The notes: a model not told the origin generated them from the letters alone. A stretch of 64,000 nt of DNA from Bog-756 sp963727955 (GCA_963727955.1 CAVSII010000012.1:124001-188000), one strand, 5' to 3'; positions 52,239 through 61,145 are shown, numbered from the stretch's first letter. Numbers and translations: made by a program.

Positions 52239-52664
52239 TCAATCGGCCCCGACGGTGTCGACGATCAGCACCGAGCACGGGGCACCGTGGGCCACCGAGT
52301 TGGGGATACTCCCGAGCACCCGGCGTACCCCTTTCATCCCCTTGTTGCCCACCACGATCAGGTCGGCGCCGACCTCTTCGGCCACACCCACCAGGGCGTC
52401 GACGGGGGCGGCCGACGACGGGTGGAGGGAGGCTTCGAGGCCTCGCTCCTCGGCCACGCCGGCCAGGCTCTCGAGCAGCTGATCGGCCGGGAGGGCCGGG
52501 TCAACGTAGCCACCGTGCTCGCTGCGCATCGGCCCCTGCTCCGGATCGTGGGAGGTCACGATGTGAAGAGTCCCTTTGGACATCTGGGCCAGCTCCGCTG
52601 CGGCCACGACGGCCTGGCGGGCGGTCGGCGAGCCGTCCGCCCCGACAACGATGGTCTGGAACAC
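52239..52664 (-). CDS. Universal stress protein (UspA family)
   Basis: This 141-residue single-domain USP has TIVVGADGSPTARQAV at the start, and near the end the ATP-binding GNKGMKGVRRVLGSIPNSVAHGAPCSVLIV (G-x2-G-x9-G-[ST] pattern; key pieces GNKGM and GSIPNSV). The ATG at 52673 touches the Shine-Dalgarno GAGGAG directly, so the GTG nine bases further on (52664) is the probable real start. The exact role is unknown; ATP-binding USPs act in dormancy and low-energy stress. Confidence 0.88.
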   Translation of the reverse strand: MFQTIVVGADGSPTARQAVVAAAELAQMSKGTLHIVTSHDPEQGPMRSEHGGYVDPALPADQLLESLAGVAEERGLEASLHPSSAAPVDALVGVAEEVGADLIVVGNKGMKGVRRVLGSIPNSVAHGAPCSVLIVDTVGAD

Positions 52665-52806
52665 GTTTACCATCTCCTCACACTGGGGCGAAGGGTCCGC
52701 CCGCCGACGCACACCGGGACGACCAAGGCATGATAGCGATCGACCGGCCAGAACGCTCGCCTCGTGAGGCGAAAGGTGACCGTCCGCACCGGCGGTTCGG
52801 ACCACC

Positions 52807-53478
52807 TCACCGGTCGGATCCCATCAGCCGACGGATCCACTGATCCAACTGGACCGGCGTCACCGCTCCGATGATGTGGCCAACCACCCGGCCCGAGCTG
52901 TCGATGAAGAAGGTGTTGGGCTCGCCGTTGAGTCCGTAGACAGTGGCGGACACGCGGAAGTCGGCATCGGTGCCGATCGGATAGGTGATGCCATTGCCTT
53001 CCACGAAAGGGAGGGCATCGGCCGGCTTGTCAGCCACGTCCACCCCCACAAATTGGAGGGGGGCGCCCTTGGCCTGTTGGGCCGCGGCCGTGCGGGCCAG
53101 GAGCGGGGTCTCCGTGCGGCAGGGCGTGCACCACGAGGCGAAGAAGTTGAGGACCACCGGACGGTGACGGTCGCGGCCCAGGGCATCGAGACGGACCGGC
53201 GGGCCACCGGTCAGGGAGGGGAGGGTGAAGTCGGGGGCACGGTCACCCACGGCCACCACCGGGCCCGACGTGGAGCCCACCGGCGAATGGGCGCCCAGGC
53301 CGACCAGCAGGAGGACGACGAGAGCGATGGCGATGACCGAGCCGACGAGCAGGGCACGCAGCTTTTCGGCTTCCGACCGCCGGCGGCCTGGCGCTGCCTG
53401 CCCGGCGCCACGGCCGGGGGCGGCGCCGGCCTCTTGGTCAATGGCTTCTTCGGTGCGGCGCGCGGTCAGGCCGATCAC
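52807..53478 (-). CDS. Membrane-anchored TlpA/ResA-like thioredoxin
   Basis: This 223-residue protein has an N-terminal cytoplasmic stretch, one membrane anchor (LLVGSVIAIALVVLLLVGLG at about 44-63) and a periplasmic-side thioredoxin fold. GDRAPDFTLPSL opens the AhpC/TSA-Redoxin domain, and the active site is FFASWCTPCRTE. It reduces disulfides outside the membrane, for example in cytochrome c or CuA-site maturation, which fits the cytochrome oxidase locus just downstream. It ends 17 bases from the ctaE stop, on the same strand. Confidence 0.88.
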   Translation of the reverse strand: MIGLTARRTEEAIDQEAGAAPGRGAGQAAPGRRRSEAEKLRALLVGSVIAIALVVLLLVGLGAHSPVGSTSGPVVAVGDRAPDFTLPSLTGGPPVRLDALGRDRHRPVVLNFFASWCTPCRTETPLLARTAAAQQAKGAPLQFVGVDVADKPADALPFVEGNGITYPIGTDADFRVSATVYGLNGEPNTFFIDSSGRVVGHIIGAVTPVQLDQWIRRLMGSDR

Positions 53479-53494
53479 TGACTACTGACCGGGT

Positions 53495-54199
53495 TCACGC
53501 AAACAGTGACATGACGATGGCCAGAATGCAGGCCGAGACGGCGATCCATACCGCGAAATACCGGATGACCCGCACCCGGTACCACCGTCCGTCGCTGTAG
53601 CGGCCCTTGCGCGCCCTGTTCCACAGGCCCAAGGCGATGAAGGTCAACAGGATGACGTGGGCCAGCGTGGAGCCCATGAAGAATTCGAAGGTGGAGGCGT
53701 AGGCACCGTCGATGGTGGTGAAGGGAAGCGTCTGGAATTGATAGAAGCCGAGGGCGATGGCGGCCAGCAGGGCCACCAGGCCCAGACCGGCCACTCCTGA
53801 CACCACCCGCCGGTTCTCGTTGTTGCGAACGGCGCGCTCGGTGGTCCAGATGAGCAGGGCGGCCACGACGACCAGGGCGGCGACCCCGGCCGAGTACCAG
53901 GGGTTGGCCTTGGCCACCTGGTGGACGATGGGATTGCCGAGTCCGTCGGTGCAGGGATTGGCAGTGGAACACTTGTTGCCGCGCCACATGCCTTCGGTGT
54001 TGAGGGCCCGGAGATAGAACCAGGTGAACAGCTCGAGCAGAAGGAACAGCCCGTCGCCGGCGATGAACAGCCAGATGGCCAGGCGCTCTTTGTGGTCGCG
54101 TTGCTCGGCTGTCTCGTGTTCGGATTCGTAGTGGGTGTCGTCGCCAGGACCCGTTCCCTCGTCGGGGACGCCTCCGCTGTCGGTGACGGCGACAGCCAT
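53495..54199 (-). CDS. ctaE: Cytochrome c oxidase subunit III
   Basis: This 234-residue membrane subunit of the aa3-type terminal oxidase has about five helices after a 38-residue polar N-terminus: RLAIWLFIAGDGLFLLLELFTWFYLRAL, ALVVVAALLIWTTERA, LLAAIALGFYQF, FEFFMGSTLAHVILLTFIALGLWN, and a final segment. The E/H pattern of helix III (TTIDGAYASTFEFFMGSTLAH) matches COX3. It lacks the first two helices found in seven-helix versions, as in several actinobacteria. It overlaps the ctaD stop by one base. Confidence 0.9.
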   Translation of the reverse strand: MAVAVTDSGGVPDEGTGPGDDTHYESEHETAEQRDHKERLAIWLFIAGDGLFLLLELFTWFYLRALNTEGMWRGNKCSTANPCTDGLGNPIVHQVAKANPWYSAGVAALVVVAALLIWTTERAVRNNENRRVVSGVAGLGLVALLAAIALGFYQFQTLPFTTIDGAYASTFEFFMGSTLAHVILLTFIALGLWNRARKGRYSDGRWYRVRVIRYFAVWIAVSACILAIVMSLFA

Positions 54200-55887
54200 C
54201 AGCCCTCCCCCTCTGACCCTGGACCCGAGCCGGTCGGCACCAGCTCAGGCTGCTCTTCGGGCTGTTGGGGCTGGACGGCGGGAGTCGGCGGCTCGCCGTA
54301 ACCGTAGGGATCGGATGTCACCACCGGTTCCACCAGGAAGTTCTCCAGAGGGACCGGGGTGGGTACCTTCCACTCGAGGCTCTTGGCGTGCCACGGATTG
54401 GCCGGGGCCTGCTTCCCGTGCCGCCACGAATGGATGAGGGCGTAGAGCAGGACGATCCAACCCAGCATGAGCAGGTAGGCACCGCCGGTGGCCGTCTGAT
54501 TGGCCCGTAGGAACTCGGGGGCGTAGAAGGCCACCCGGCGGGGCATCCCCTGGAAGCCTTCCCAGAACATGGCGCCGTACGTAACCTGGATCCCGATGGC
54601 GATCATCCAGAACGCCACCTTGCCGATGCGCTCGTTAAGCATCCGGCCCGTCATCTTGGGCCACCAGTAGCACAGGGCGGCCGTCGCCCCGATCATGGCC
54701 CCACCCAGCAGCGTGTAATGGAAGTGGGCGGTCACGAACATGTCGCCGTGGAAGAACTGGTCGGCGGCGACGTCGGACAGATAGATGCCGGTGACCCCCC
54801 CGATGATGAAATTCCACAGGAAGAGGTAGACGAAGTACATCGGTAATCGGGTCCAGATACTGCCCTTCCACAGGGTGCCGATCACGCACAGGAAGATGAT
54901 TCCGGTAGGTATGGAGATGAGCTCGGTGGTCAGCATGAAGGGGCCGGCCAGATCGGGGGCCCAGCCGGTGGTGAACATGTGGTGGGCCCACACCATGATG
55001 GACAGGGCGCAGATGGCCACGAACCCGGCGAGGACCACCTTGTAGCCGAACACCGGTTTTCGGGCGAACGTGCTGGCCACCTCCAACATGGCCGCCACCG
55101 GCGGGAGAAGGATCACGTAGACCTCGGGGTGGCCCATGATCCAGAAGATGTTCTCGTACAGCCAGCCGGCGCCGCCCTGGGCCGCCACGAAAAACGAGGT
55201 CCCCGTGGCACGGTCGGTGATCACCATCATCATGTCGATGAGGAAGGCGGGCATGGCATAGAGCCCGAGGGCCACCCCGGCCAGAGAGCCCCAGACGAAG
55301 ATGGGCAGGCGACCCAGGCTCATCCCCTTGGCCCTCATAGTGAAGATGGTCACGATGATGTTCACCGCGGCGATGGTCACCGAGATGGCGAAGGCGATGA
55401 TGGCGATGGCGAAGGCGTCCATGGCCGGAGGAGCCTGCACAGACAGGGGGGCGTAGGTCGTCCATCCGGCGTTGATCCCCCCCAAGGCGAAGGTGGCCAG
55501 CAGCGGGGGGACGGCCGACGCCACCAGCCAGAAGGACAGTGCATTGAGCCGGGGGAAGGCCATGTCCTTGGCCCCGATCATGATGGGCATGATGAAGTTG
55601 GTGAAGGGCCCGGTCACCATGATGATGGTGGCGATGATCATGACCATCCCGTGGATGCTGACCACGGCGTTGTAGGTCTGGGTGTCGAGGAAACTCGAAT
55701 GGTTGCTGACCAGCTGGGTCCGGATCATCATGGCCAGGGTCCCGCCCACGCCGAACAGAACCAAGACCAGGATGAGGTACTGGGTGCCCACCACCTTGTG
55801 GTCGGTGGTGAACTTCCAGTAGCGCGCTCTGCCCTCGCTCACACCGGCTGCGTAGAGCTCGTCCTGGTGGGTCTGGTCGTGCCCCAT
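54199..55887 (-). CDS. ctaD: Cytochrome c oxidase subunit I
   Basis: This 562-residue catalytic subunit of an aa3-type haem-copper oxidase reduces O2 at haem a3-CuB and pumps protons. Twelve helices are visible with VVSIHGMVMIIATIIM (haem a His), WIMGHPEVYVILLPP (CuB His plus the cross-linked Tyr), MVWAHHMFTTG (two CuB His) and TAHFHYTLLGGAMIG (haem a3 and a His). The frame begins MGHDQTHQ at 55887, but conserved sequence continues upstream in another frame (55888-56146), so the true start is probably 56146 with a one-base frameshift at the GGGG run 55900-55903. It lies between ctaC and ctaE. Confidence 0.95.
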   Translation of the reverse strand: MGHDQTHQDELYAAGVSEGRARYWKFTTDHKVVGTQYLILVLVLFGVGGTLAMMIRTQLVSNHSSFLDTQTYNAVVSIHGMVMIIATIIMVTGPFTNFIMPIMIGAKDMAFPRLNALSFWLVASAVPPLLATFALGGINAGWTTYAPLSVQAPPAMDAFAIAIIAFAISVTIAAVNIIVTIFTMRAKGMSLGRLPIFVWGSLAGVALGLYAMPAFLIDMMMVITDRATGTSFFVAAQGGAGWLYENIFWIMGHPEVYVILLPPVAAMLEVASTFARKPVFGYKVVLAGFVAICALSIMVWAHHMFTTGWAPDLAGPFMLTTELISIPTGIIFLCVIGTLWKGSIWTRLPMYFVYLFLWNFIIGGVTGIYLSDVAADQFFHGDMFVTAHFHYTLLGGAMIGATAALCYWWPKMTGRMLNERIGKVAFWMIAIGIQVTYGAMFWEGFQGMPRRVAFYAPEFLRANQTATGGAYLLMLGWIVLLYALIHSWRHGKQAPANPWHAKSLEWKVPTPVPLENFLVEPVVTSDPYGYGEPPTPAVQPQQPEEQPELVPTGSGPGSEGEG

Positions 55888-56146
55888 AATCCACCGGATG
55901 GGGTGCGTTGAACGAGCCCACCCCTGCGTTGAAACCGATCACCCACGCCACCATGGTGATGGTGACCACCATGTCGGTGCCCCAGTTCGACCCCTGGACG
56001 AGGGCGTGGGAGACCAGCCAGCCGATGAAGCCCAGCACGACGCCGCCGGCCAGTCCGGTGCCGAAGTTCTGGCGCCGATAGAACCCTCCGGCCCGGGGGC
56101 CGATCGGCGTGTCCTCGAGGAGAGGAGGCGCTACCGCTGTCGTCAC
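55888..56146 (-). other. N-terminal extension of ctaD in shifted frame
   Basis: An ATG at 56146 opens about 82 residues (MTTAVAPPLLEDTPIGPRAG, then two hydrophobic segments around VVLGFIGWLVSHALV and MVVTITMVAWVIGFNAGVGSFNAP, key parts IGWLVSHALV and GVGSFNAP). Removing one C from the CCCC run gives FNAPIRWIMGHDQTH, which joins smoothly to the ctaD frame. A total length with extension would be 648 residues, with two extra helices in front of the usual twelve. Alternatively this is a separate small two-helix subunit; the smooth joint argues for fusion. Confidence 0.65.
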
Positions 56147-56231
56147 GTCGACACCCTTTCCACGCTGCTACCGCCTCGCTGTCTGCACTGTCTGATCTGC
56201 CATGGCCCGAGAACCGGGACCCCGCGCCCGT

Positions 56232-57059
56232 TCAGGACGTCACCTTGGCCGTCTTCCGGGCCACCCTGGCCGACGATCCCTGGGTCTGGAGCCACCTGGA
56301 GAACTGAGAGGGGGTCACCACCGCCCCCGAGGCGTCCATGAAGGCGTGGTAGAGCCCGCACAACTGGCTGCACCGGACCTCGAAATTGCCCAACTTGTCG
56401 GGAGTGGTCCGGATGACCGTCGTCTCGCCCGGATTGGCGTCGACCTGGACACCGAGGCCCGCCGGCCAGAAACCGTGGGTCACGTCCTCGGAGGTGACGT
56501 TGAACTCGACCGGCCGGTTCACCGGCAAGACCAGCGACCGTGACTGCACACCCGTCCCCGGGTAGGCAAAGGTCCACAGCCATTGTTGGCCGGTCACGTT
56601 GACCTGGAGGGTGTCCGGGTGGGTGACCTGTTGGGCGCTGTAGACGGCCAGTCCCCAGACCAACAGGACGACGACCAGTACCGACGAGATGATCAGCCAG
56701 AGGACGGTCATCGGCCCGTTGCCCCGCATGGGCGGGCCGTCCGGCGGCGGCTCGTCCGGGTCGTCGCTCTTGTGGCGCCACGCCACCAGGCTGTAGGCGG
56801 CCACGGCGTAGACGAAGGCGGCCACCGGGGCGGCCAGGACGGTGAACAGGACCATCGTCTGCCAGACGTCGGTTCCCTCCTTGGAGAGGAGATCGGGGAG
56901 CAGGTGGTGGGGGGCGTAGATGCCGATCAGGACACCGACGATGGTCATGGCCAGCCAGATCAGGAAGATCTTGCCGGCCGGTCGGGCGAAGAAAGGCTTG
57001 CCGCTCAGGATCGAGTCGTCCAGATCCTCCTTGAGCTCCCCCTCGAACTTAAACGACAT
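56232..57059 (-). CDS. ctaC: Cytochrome c oxidase subunit II (CuA)
   Basis: This 275-residue subunit accepts electrons from cytochrome c. Two membrane helices span about 28-50 and 69-92 plus a further hydrophobic segment near 116-140, and the cupredoxin domain faces outward. WLWTFAYPG is the aromatic electron-entry strip; VTHGFWPAGL supplies the first CuA histidine and VRCSQLCGLYHAFM the two cysteines, second histidine and methionine. All CuA ligands are present. It overlaps the upstream cupredoxin-like gene by 11 bases. Confidence 0.95.
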   Translation of the reverse strand: MSFKFEGELKEDLDDSILSGKPFFARPAGKIFLIWLAMTIVGVLIGIYAPHHLLPDLLSKEGTDVWQTMVLFTVLAAPVAAFVYAVAAYSLVAWRHKSDDPDEPPPDGPPMRGNGPMTVLWLIISSVLVVVLLVWGLAVYSAQQVTHPDTLQVNVTGQQWLWTFAYPGTGVQSRSLVLPVNRPVEFNVTSEDVTHGFWPAGLGVQVDANPGETTVIRTTPDKLGNFEVRCSQLCGLYHAFMDASGAVVTPSQFSRWLQTQGSSARVARKTAKVTS

Positions 57060-57783
57060 GGATGAACCCGGACATGTAGCCGAACTCGCCCATCGGGCCG
57101 CCGAAGCCGGCGATCATGGTTCCGCAGGGGAACTCGCAGTTCCAGGCGTAGGTACCCGCGCTGCCCGAGACGAAGCTGAACACCACGGTGTTGTACTGGC
57201 CGTTGTCCGCCTGGTTGTTACCCCCGACCGCCGGAAGTGGGACGTTGAGAAAGAATCCCGGATCGACTCCGGGGACACCGCGCACGGTGAAGGTATGGCC
57301 AACGTTGTTGGGGTTGATGGACGTGACCCTCCTACCGTTGACCACGGCGGTCCCCCCCACCGTGCCCCGGACGGTGGCGAACCACGTGTTGTTGAGAGCC
57401 CCGCCCGAGTCGTACTGGCGGGCGTACACCGTGACCAGGGCGTGGGCGGGGACCTGGAAGACGTTGGTCAAGCCGTAGGAAGGCCACGCCGAGTTGCCGC
57501 TGGGGTGGATGGCCACGCCGTTCACGAAGCCGCTGGCATCCGGGTAGGTCTGGAACCGCAGCGTCACATGGGGGACCACCCTGCCGTTGACCAGAGCTGT
57601 GCCGGCCGACTGCGCCACCTCGGTCCCCGAAGGAGACTTGTAGGTAAGCGAGTAGAAGAGCACGCCGATCCCCACGAAGACGACCAGGGAGATCACGATG
57701 GTCAGCACCAGGCCGCCCGCCCGGATATGGCCGTCTTCCTGAGGCGTCTGGCCTTCCGTCGCCTCCATCACCTCGTCAGGCAT
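57049..57783 (-). CDS. Membrane-anchored cupredoxin-like protein with degenerate CuA site
   Basis: This 244-residue protein has one N-terminal helix (23-46) and a periplasmic-side beta domain. Its last 80 residues echo subunit II: VGHTFTVRG (His173) where CuA proteins have VTHGF, and WNCEFPCGTM at 214-223 with Cys216 and Cys220 spaced like the CuA pair. The second CuA histidine is replaced (C-G-T-M-I in place of C-G-x-x-H), and a later Met231 could be a ligand. The ATG at 57783 has TAGGGGGAAG upstream. It is the first gene of the oxidase operon and could deliver copper to CuA or act as an alternative electron carrier. Confidence 0.75.
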   Translation of the reverse strand: MPDEVMEATEGQTPQEDGHIRAGGLVLTIVISLVVFVGIGVLFYSLTYKSPSGTEVAQSAGTALVNGRVVPHVTLRFQTYPDASGFVNGVAIHPSGNSAWPSYGLTNVFQVPAHALVTVYARQYDSGGALNNTWFATVRGTVGGTAVVNGRRVTSINPNNVGHTFTVRGVPGVDPGFFLNVPLPAVGGNNQADNGQYNTVVFSFVSGSAGTYAWNCEFPCGTMIAGFGGPMGEFGYMSGFIHVV

Positions 57784-58042
57784 ACTTCCCCCTACCGGCA
57801 CGACTACACAATGACGGCGGGCCAGCCCCCCCGGGCCCAAGGCACGTTACAGACTCATGTCGGTACCGTAGCAATCTTGGGCCTCTATGGGAATCGTTTT
57901 GCCAGGATTTCTTACCCCCACGTGGACCTGGGTCTGTACCCACTGCGGCGTCCATCCAATCGTCACCTCCGGCTAACCGCCACAGCTGCTGCGCCCCGGA
58001 AACTGGGCGAAGGGAAAGCCGCCCGATCGATAGGGTGGGACG

Positions 58043-58438
58043 GTGGCCGCGCCCAGTGCTCCCGGACCGCCAGAGCAGAAAGCCGACGATGCGCCCATGC
58101 GTCTGCGGGGAGCGGACGCTTTCCGCCTCCACGCCACACTGGCGGCCGGGTTGACCCTCTGCGTCGGCGCCTTCTGCTTCGAACTGGCGCGGGCCCTGGG
58201 CGGCCACACCTTCAGCTGGTTGTACGTCTTCGAGTGGCCTCTCTTCGCCGGCTTCGCCGTTTACATGTGGTGGAACCTTCTCCACGGCAACGACCGGCGC
58301 CGGGCCCCCGTCGAGACCCCGGCCGTCGAGGACGCCGACCTCGACGGGCAGGATGAAAGGTTGGCCGCCTGGAACCGGTATCTGGCCGAGATGGAAGCGG
58401 CCGAAACCGATGACGATCGCTCGAACCGTACCGGGTGA
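58043..58438 (+). CDS. Small two-helix membrane protein near oxidase genes
   Basis: This 131-residue protein is not a recognised family. It has an N-terminal polar stretch, hydrophobic helices at about 33-52 and 57-78, and an acidic C-terminal tail with AAWNRYLAEMEAAE. The GTG start follows GGGTGGGA, an acceptable ribosome binding site. It converges with the CtaG gene (stop at 58442), suggesting an oxidase-related accessory role only by position. Confidence 0.7.
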   Translation: MAAPSAPGPPEQKADDAPMRLRGADAFRLHATLAAGLTLCVGAFCFELARALGGHTFSWLYVFEWPLFAGFAVYMWWNLLHGNDRRRAPVETPAVEDADLDGQDERLAAWNRYLAEMEAAETDDDRSNRTG

Positions 58439-58441
58439 TCC

Positions 58442-59308
58442 TCAGGCCCTACCGAGGGCCCGCTCGAGGGAGGCCGACACCCCGCCCTCCGAGGCGTACA
58501 CCCGGTAGGCCAGCAGGACCAGGGCCGGAATGGCCCAGAAGTCGCCGCACACCCACAGGATTCCGGCCGCCCACCGCTGATCCCGCAAAGCCGCCACCGG
58601 CCCGTCCATCAGGACGTTCATCGAGTACCAGGGGGACTTGGTGAAGATGGCCAGAGCCATGGCCAGAACCAGCATCTCGAAGGCGGTGACCACCACAGCC
58701 AGGATCTGGATACGGAGCGAACCCCGGGCCGGCCACGGATGCGAAGGAAGGATGACCCGCCAGAAGAGAATCCCCGACAGGAGGAAGCTGGGAGCCATCA
58801 ACCAGTCCATGACCCACTGGTTCCATGAGGCCCAGTCGTAGACCACAGGAACGTGCCACACGACCATGACGCCGTTGAACAAAACGATGGCGAACAACGG
58901 GTCGGTCACCACTGCACTGATTCCACGCACCCAACGCCACCGCCGCGATCGGTAGAAAGACCGAAGCAGGCGGCGCCGTGCCTCGACGGGGAGGGCGAAG
59001 ACGAGGGGAACCCACGGGGCCCCGACGATCAACAAGGGCGGGAGGTAGAACATCTCGATCACGTGGATGACCATGTGCACGCTCAGCCAGGCCATGGCCC
59101 ACCGTTCGAGGGGACCGGACACGACTGCGATCAGGATGATCAGACCGGCGTAGAAGGCGAGGCTCCGGCGGCGGGTCCGGGACCGGTGGGGGGCGGTCTG
59201 CCGTCGTGCCAGCCGCCGGAGCCCGACCTCATGGGCCACGCCGATGACGAGGGCGACCACCGCCACAGGACTCACCTGCCAAAAGGCCGGAAGCGTCACG
59301 CGGCCCAT
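58442..59308 (-). CDS. Cytochrome c oxidase assembly factor, CtaG family
   Basis: This 288-residue multi-helix membrane protein of the caa3_CtaG family is linked to copper insertion into the oxidase. Visible family features are HMVIHVIEMFYLPPLLIVGAPW (helix with histidines), VMVVWHVPVVYDWA and DQRWAAGILWVCGDF near the end. At least six helices are present. The ATG at 59308 is preferred; a longer frame to 59491 is Arg/Pro-rich. It is divergent from a second CtaG-like gene. Confidence 0.85.
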   Translation of the reverse strand: MGRVTLPAFWQVSPVAVVALVIGVAHEVGLRRLARRQTAPHRSRTRRRSLAFYAGLIILIAVVSGPLERWAMAWLSVHMVIHVIEMFYLPPLLIVGAPWVPLVFALPVEARRRLLRSFYRSRRWRWVRGISAVVTDPLFAIVLFNGVMVVWHVPVVYDWASWNQWVMDWLMAPSFLLSGILFWRVILPSHPWPARGSLRIQILAVVVTAFEMLVLAMALAIFTKSPWYSMNVLMDGPVAALRDQRWAAGILWVCGDFWAIPALVLLAYRVYASEGGVSASLERALGRA

Positions 59309-59495
59309 CCTGCCATGTCGCCCGGTCCGGATCACAGCGCCGGAGGATGGTCCCCGCCGGTAGGCTGCCGGAGGTGAACTACGGCTGTAGCCCGGTTCAA
59401 TCGAGGGCGGCTTTCGCCCCCGAGCCCCGGCCCGGCGCGGCCCCGGCGGCTTGGCCGGCGCACCCCCAACGACCAACATCTGCCAGGGCAAGGAT

Positions 59496-60521
59496 GTGAC
59501 GGCTGCGGTGGGCGCCTACGCCTGGGATCCCCACCCCATCGCCTGGGGCGGGCTGATCGTGGGCGCAGGTTTGGTGATCGTCGGCCACCGTCGTCTGCTC
59601 CGCTCCATGGAACGACCGATCGTCTGGACCCACCGCCAGATCGCCTGCTTCCTGGGTGCCTGTGGTTGTCTGCTGGTGGCGCTCACGTGGCCGGTGGCCG
59701 ATCTTGCCGCCCACTGGGCCCTCACCGCACTGGTCATCCAGCGGATGATCCTGATCCTGGCGGTGGCACCCCTGCTCGTGTTGGGTCTGCCCTACGACGT
59801 CCTGCTGTGGCTCACCCGCTCGTCGTTCGTCGACGCCCTGTTGCTCCGCCTGAAGCGGCCCCCCGTAGCCATCATCACGGTCACGGTGACCCTGGTGTTC
59901 TGCATGACACCGTTTATGGTGAGAGCCCAATCCGACTCGGCTGTTGTGCGCGCCCTCATCGACCTGCTGATGGTGATCACCGGCCTGGTGCTGTGGATAC
60001 CCGTGCTCGGGCGGGTCCCCGGCATCCTCCGGCTGAAGCCGGTCGTGCGCTTCGGCTACCTGGTGGCCCAGGCTGTCATCCCGGCCTTCCTCTCCTTCAT
60101 CCTCATCTTCTCCATCCACCCGCTCTACAGCGTGTATGCCCACTCGCACGCGGCCATCGGCCTGCGACCCCTCAACGATCAACAGATCGCCGGGTTCGTG
60201 TCCAAGCTCAGCATGCTCATCGTCCTCCTGAGCGTGGGCGCCGTGGTTCTGGCCCGAGCCCCGTTGTCCGACGACGAGTTCGGCAAGGACGACCCATTGG
60301 TGTGGGCGGACGTCGAGCGTCACTTCGCCCGGGCGGACCGGGCCAATGCCAAACGGAAATCCCGTACTTCGGATCCCGGTCGGGCGGACCGCCGTCACAC
60401 CGGGCAGGGATCGGCTGGCGGAACCGGGGAAGACCGCAGGGAGGCGCCGCTCACCCGACAAGAACGTCCCGATGACCCGCCAGCACCTGACGGGTCCTCG
60501 GGGGGCGGCCCCGGCCCGTAG
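59496..60521 (+). CDS. Cytochrome c oxidase assembly factor, CtaG family, second copy
   Basis: This 341-residue protein is another CtaG-like membrane protein with about seven helices: WDPHPIAWGGLIVGAGLVIV, WPVADLAAHWALTALVIQRM (His in helix), LIDLLMVITGLVLWIPVL and SIHPLYSVYAH. The HWAL..Q pattern corresponds to HMVIH of the first copy, but identity looks low. A C-terminal tail of about 70 polar residues is predicted disordered. The GTG at 59496 follows AGGGCAAGG. The two CtaG genes are divergent with about 190 bases between starts. Confidence 0.85.
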   Translation: MTAAVGAYAWDPHPIAWGGLIVGAGLVIVGHRRLLRSMERPIVWTHRQIACFLGACGCLLVALTWPVADLAAHWALTALVIQRMILILAVAPLLVLGLPYDVLLWLTRSSFVDALLLRLKRPPVAIITVTVTLVFCMTPFMVRAQSDSAVVRALIDLLMVITGLVLWIPVLGRVPGILRLKPVVRFGYLVAQAVIPAFLSFILIFSIHPLYSVYAHSHAAIGLRPLNDQQIAGFVSKLSMLIVLLSVGAVVLARAPLSDDEFGKDDPLVWADVERHFARADRANAKRKSRTSDPGRADRRHTGQGSAGGTGEDRREAPLTRQERPDDPPAPDGSSGGGPGP

Positions 60522-60590
60522 CCAGGCGTGTGACGGCACCGGTAATCGCCCTCACAGCCGACTGCGCCCCTCCCGACTACGGAAGGCTCC

Positions 60591-61145
60591 CTATCGACGC
60601 AGGAGGTTCCCCAACGCGTCAGGGTCGAACAGCACCCGACTGTCGACAGGGCGACTGTCGAGCAAGGCTACAGGCGTTCCCTGCGAGTCCTCGGCCTGGT
60701 ACGCCTCTTCGCATCGGAGTACCCAAGCCTGGTAACGGCCCCCCTCGACGCCTGAGGTGTAGAGGGGGCTGGTCAGCCCGACCTGCCGGCCCAGCACCAG
60801 GAGATCGGCGGTGGTGAAGCCGCCACTCCCCTCCGCCGGTTGCGCCGAAAACAGTGCCCGGCGAAGTTCATCGAACCGTTCCTCCTCGGCGGCCAGAGCC
60901 AGGGCATTGTCGGCACGGACCGACTCGGGTCCCAGGAAACAACGCATCCGGTACTCGACGGCCAGGGTACCTCCGTCTCGAACGCTGTCGAGAACCGCCC
61001 CACATACCTCTTCGAACTGGCGGCAGTAAGGGCACTGGGGGTCCTCGAACAGGACCATCCGCTTGTCGGCATGGTCACTGCCCACGATCACACCGCCTTC
61101 GGGGGTGTGGGACGAAGGCGACGGGATCGATTGGCCGGTCTGCAT
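60591..61145 (-). CDS. DsbA-like thioredoxin-fold oxidoreductase
   Basis: This 184-residue protein has the DsbA/Thioredoxin_4 active site FEDPQCPYCRQFEE (CPYC), a helical insertion (RADNALALAAEEERFDELRR) and the cis-proline loop SQGTPVALLD. No signal peptide or membrane anchor is found at the predicted start, unlike most actinobacterial DsbA-like proteins, so either it is cytoplasmic or its true start lies upstream in a region of 270 bases without a supported gene. It probably makes or reduces disulfides. Confidence 0.8.
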   Translation of the reverse strand: MQTGQSIPSPSSHTPEGGVIVGSDHADKRMVLFEDPQCPYCRQFEEVCGAVLDSVRDGGTLAVEYRMRCFLGPESVRADNALALAAEEERFDELRRALFSAQPAEGSGGFTTADLLVLGRQVGLTSPLYTSGVEGGRYQAWVLRCEEAYQAEDSQGTPVALLDSRPVDSRVLFDPDALGNLLRR

